Assembly: GCA_964640055.1 (NCBI GenBank)
Contig: CAZXFH010000061.1
Coordinates: 1-16,007 of the forward strand
Length of the DNA stretch: 16,007 bases
Source of the DNA: CAZXFH01 sp964640055
Lineage (GTDB): Bacteria; Fidelibacterota; UBA2242; JAFGTP01
Direction of reading: 5' to 3'
In this document: positions 14,199 to 16,007 of the stretch, piece after piece
Position numbering within the stretch: the first letter of the stretch is position 1
Layout: every line of letters begins with the position of its first letter
Notes under the pieces: generated by a model
Database searches by the model: none
What the model was told of the DNA's origin: nothing
The model's input: only the letters and a program-made list of their open reading frames with translations
Made by a program: the position numbers and the translations under genes

Positions 14199-16007
14199 TT
14201 AAAAGGTTAAGGAAATCCCCAGTCTTACTATGCGGGGTCTGCCATAATTATAGGGTTGATTTTGATGTTCCTTTTTCAGTCGTAATTGGGCCGCATAGGC
14301 GTCTTCCAGGGTATCAATACGTTTACCGGTTGTCGGATCGATTTTACCCAAAACAGACCGTAATACACTTTCATTGTAGGGAACCTTTTTACCATTATCA
14401 TTCGGTTTGCCGCTATAGGGATAAACCCAGGCAATGTTCTTTTTATCAAACAGATTGCGAATATCGGCGTAGACATTCAGGCGGATATTGCTATTTAAAG
14501 GAAGGTATTTTTCCAGACGCAAATCAAAACGGGTAGTGGCCGGCATGCGCTTTGATCCCAGTTCCTGAGGTTTATCATATTGGTCCGTAGGTGTGTAAGG
14601 AGCTCCGGAATTAAAAATGAAGAACAGATTGGCATTAAAGTTTTGCAGCGGTCGCATGCCCAAAATTGACGGTCCACTACGGGGCGGAATAAAGTAATTC
14701 AGATTGCCTTTGAAAGAGTGGGTGATATCGAATTCCAGGGGATATTCTTTGGCTGGTAAGGGACGATCCACCTCATAGATGTAGAGATAATAAAATTCGC
14801 GATTTGAGGAACCCGTGCCTTTGGCATTCAGATAGGAGTAACTGAACTCACCATGGAAGCCATAAAAATTACGCATGGTTAACTTGACATCCACCCCCTT
14901 GATCTTGGCAAAGTCCTGGGTCTCTTGGAATGTAACCGTAGCAACCTGACCATTGAAAATGGTATTATAGGTCCGGGTGGCCAGTAAATTTTCCGCATCT
15001 TTATAATAGGCGGAAATCTCCAGCCCCAGATCTTCGGAGAAACGGTGTTTGATTCCTGCTTCGTAGGCCACGGTGCGTTCCGGTTTAACGTTGGGATTGC
15101 CAACTAAAGGCAGCCCGCTGGTCAGGTCAGCATAGAGGTTCTGATATATTTCTCCATATTCAGGGATCTGAAAAAAGTGGCCATAGTTAGCATACATGGC
15201 GGTTTTATCAGACACGGCAAAACTGATCCCAAAGCGGGGACTCAGTTTATGTTTGGGCGTGGCTTTGATATAATCCACACTCCCGTCGCCTTCGGTGCCC
15301 TTAGGATTAGTATCTGCATCGTAGTTGTCCCCATTGGGATCGGGGTTTTCAATCGGATCATATCCGGGTTCCTGTTCATCGGGCACTCCATCCTGACCGG
15401 CATCAAAATTATCGGGATTAGAAAAGGCTTTGGCATGCGGATGAAAATAATCGTAGCGCATTCCAAGGGTAGCCATTAAATCTTCATATTCATATTTATT
15501 TTCTAGCCAAGCCGCGCCGCTAAAGGGTTGATAATTATAGGAATCGAAATAGGGATTTTGATTGGCAAATTGAATATCGAAATAACTAAGCTCAGCCCTT
15601 TCAATCTTCCATCCGAACTTAGCCTCATTATGCATATTCAGTTGGGAATTCAAATGAAATTCAGCCGTATACAATTTGGTGTCCTGATCATGAAAGCGGG
15701 GACGACCGGGACCATAAGTAAAAATATTGAACAGGTCTTTGTCCCAGTACCAGCCATTGTGTAAATCTCCGTAGTACCCCCAAAGGTCATGAACAGCCTG
15801 GGAATCGGGTGACATGAACAAATAGTCAGCATAATCGTGACGGTCAAACTCCTGTTTATGCACGGTGTGGTCCGCAGGGTCATAGAATTCCGACTCTTCT
15901 TCCAGGTCAGCAGGAATATACCAGTAGTGCGCGTCATGATACCGTTGATTAAGGGCCTCTACTTCATAGCGGGGCGCCTTCCAGTCACCCGTTTCAATAT
16001 TATAATA
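14199..16007 (-). CDS. TonB-dependent outer-membrane receptor (C-terminal part; N-terminus beyond window)
   Basis: The frame is open to the window edge: 602 codons plus stop are visible. The 48 codons before a GTG at 15861-15863 continue without a stop, so that GTG is internal. Features typical of TonB-dependent receptor barrels are GNPNVKPERTVAYEAGIKHR (visible residues 303-322), SPRFGISFAVSDKTAMYANYGHFFQIP, and a C-terminal NVYADIRNLFDKKN followed by a final SLTF ending in Phe. Such receptors import siderophores, vitamins, glycans or other ligands across the outer membrane, powered by TonB-ExbBD. The plug and any TonB box or carboxypeptidase-regulatory-like domain lie outside the window, so substrate class cannot be read. 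An acidic segment (15279-15404) sits in a probable extracellular loop. The gene leads the operon with the 1316-residue protein and the PorV-like barrel, 22 and 18 bp apart; its promoter is outside. Confidence 0.93.
   Translation of the reverse strand, partial: YYNIETGDWKAPRYEVEALNQRYHDAHYWYIPADLEEESEFYDPADHTVHKQEFDRHDYADYLFMSPDSQAVHDLWGYYGDLHNGWYWDKDLFNIFTYGPGRPRFHDQDTKLYTAEFHLNSQLNMHNEAKFGWKIERAELSYFDIQFANQNPYFDSYNYQPFSGAAWLENKYEYEDLMATLGMRYDYFHPHAKAFSNPDNFDAGQDGVPDEQEPGYDPIENPDPNGDNYDADTNPKGTEGDGSVDYIKATPKHKLSPRFGISFAVSDKTAMYANYGHFFQIPEYGEIYQNLYADLTSGLPLVGNPNVKPERTVAYEAGIKHRFSEDLGLEISAYYKDAENLLATRTYNTIFNGQVATVTFQETQDFAKIKGVDVKLTMRNFYGFHGEFSYSYLNAKGTGSSNREFYYLYIYEVDRPLPAKEYPLEFDITHSFKGNLNYFIPPRSGPSILGMRPLQNFNANLFFIFNSGAPYTPTDQYDKPQELGSKRMPATTRFDLRLEKYLPLNSNIRLNVYADIRNLFDKKNIAWVYPYSGKPNDNGKKVPYNESVLRSVLGKIDPTTGKRIDTLEDAYAAQLRLKKEHQNQPYNYGRPRIVRLGISLTF

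Noticed and set aside
14105..14536. Plus-strand reading frame spanning the receptor/secreted protein junction
   Set aside because: It overlaps two well-supported minus-strand genes and has no recognisable product.

Overview
The window is one co-oriented block: every supported gene lies on the minus strand, read from high to low coordinates. It ends in the first ~390 nt of a 16S rRNA gene. Several proteins carry a C-terminal domain with the motif N-Y-P-N-P-F-N-P-T-T, which is typical of type IX-like (Por) secretion cargo in the Fibrobacteres-Chlorobi-Bacteroidetes (FCB) superphylum and neighbouring candidate phyla such as Calditrichota/KSB1, Marinimicrobia, Ignavibacteria and Zixibacteria. With a PorV/PorQ-like outer-membrane protein, a TonB-dependent receptor and moderate GC, this points to a diderm FCB-type bacterium, probably uncultured. 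I cannot name the phylum from the sequence alone; the partial 16S would settle it.

Layout in transcription order. (1) 16007-9143: an apparent operon of a TonB-dependent receptor (N-terminus outside the window), a 1316-residue secreted protein with an interrupted fibronectin-III-like domain and calcium-loop motifs, and a PorV/PorQ-family outer-membrane beta-barrel. Gaps are 22 and 18 bp. (2) 9067-6977: a 696-residue secreted protein with an Ig-like domain, a glutamine-amidotransferase-like alpha/beta domain and a sorting domain, followed by a strong hairpin. (3) 6824-6051: a small secreted protein with a possible cohesin-like domain and a sorting domain, followed by a perfect 12-bp hairpin terminator. 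(4) 5914-1787: a 1375-residue secreted putative zinc metalloprotease (MXAN_6640-like) with an amidotransferase-like domain, four tandem Ig/FN3-like repeats and a sorting domain. (5) 1706-753: a TPR membrane-associated protein, followed by a probable terminator. (6) 752-393: a gene-free rRNA promoter and leader with a -10/-35 pair, GC-rich discriminator, hairpin and boxA/boxC-like antitermination elements. (7) 392-1: the 5' part of 16S rRNA.

Together genes 1-4 suggest a cell-envelope locus: a TonB-driven importer with a large surface protein and a PorV-like protein in one transcript, then three exported proteins sharing one C-terminal sorting module. PorV is known in Bacteroidetes T9SS as an outer-membrane partner for exported cargo. 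Here no PorU, PorK/L/M/N or Sov homologue is visible, so secretion by T9SS is inferred from the cargo domains. The most unusual points are the receptor-surface protein-PorV triad without a SusD-type lipoprotein, the split FN3 domain with a canonical EF-hand loop, an acidic insertion in the receptor, and amidotransferase-like domains in two secreted neighbours.
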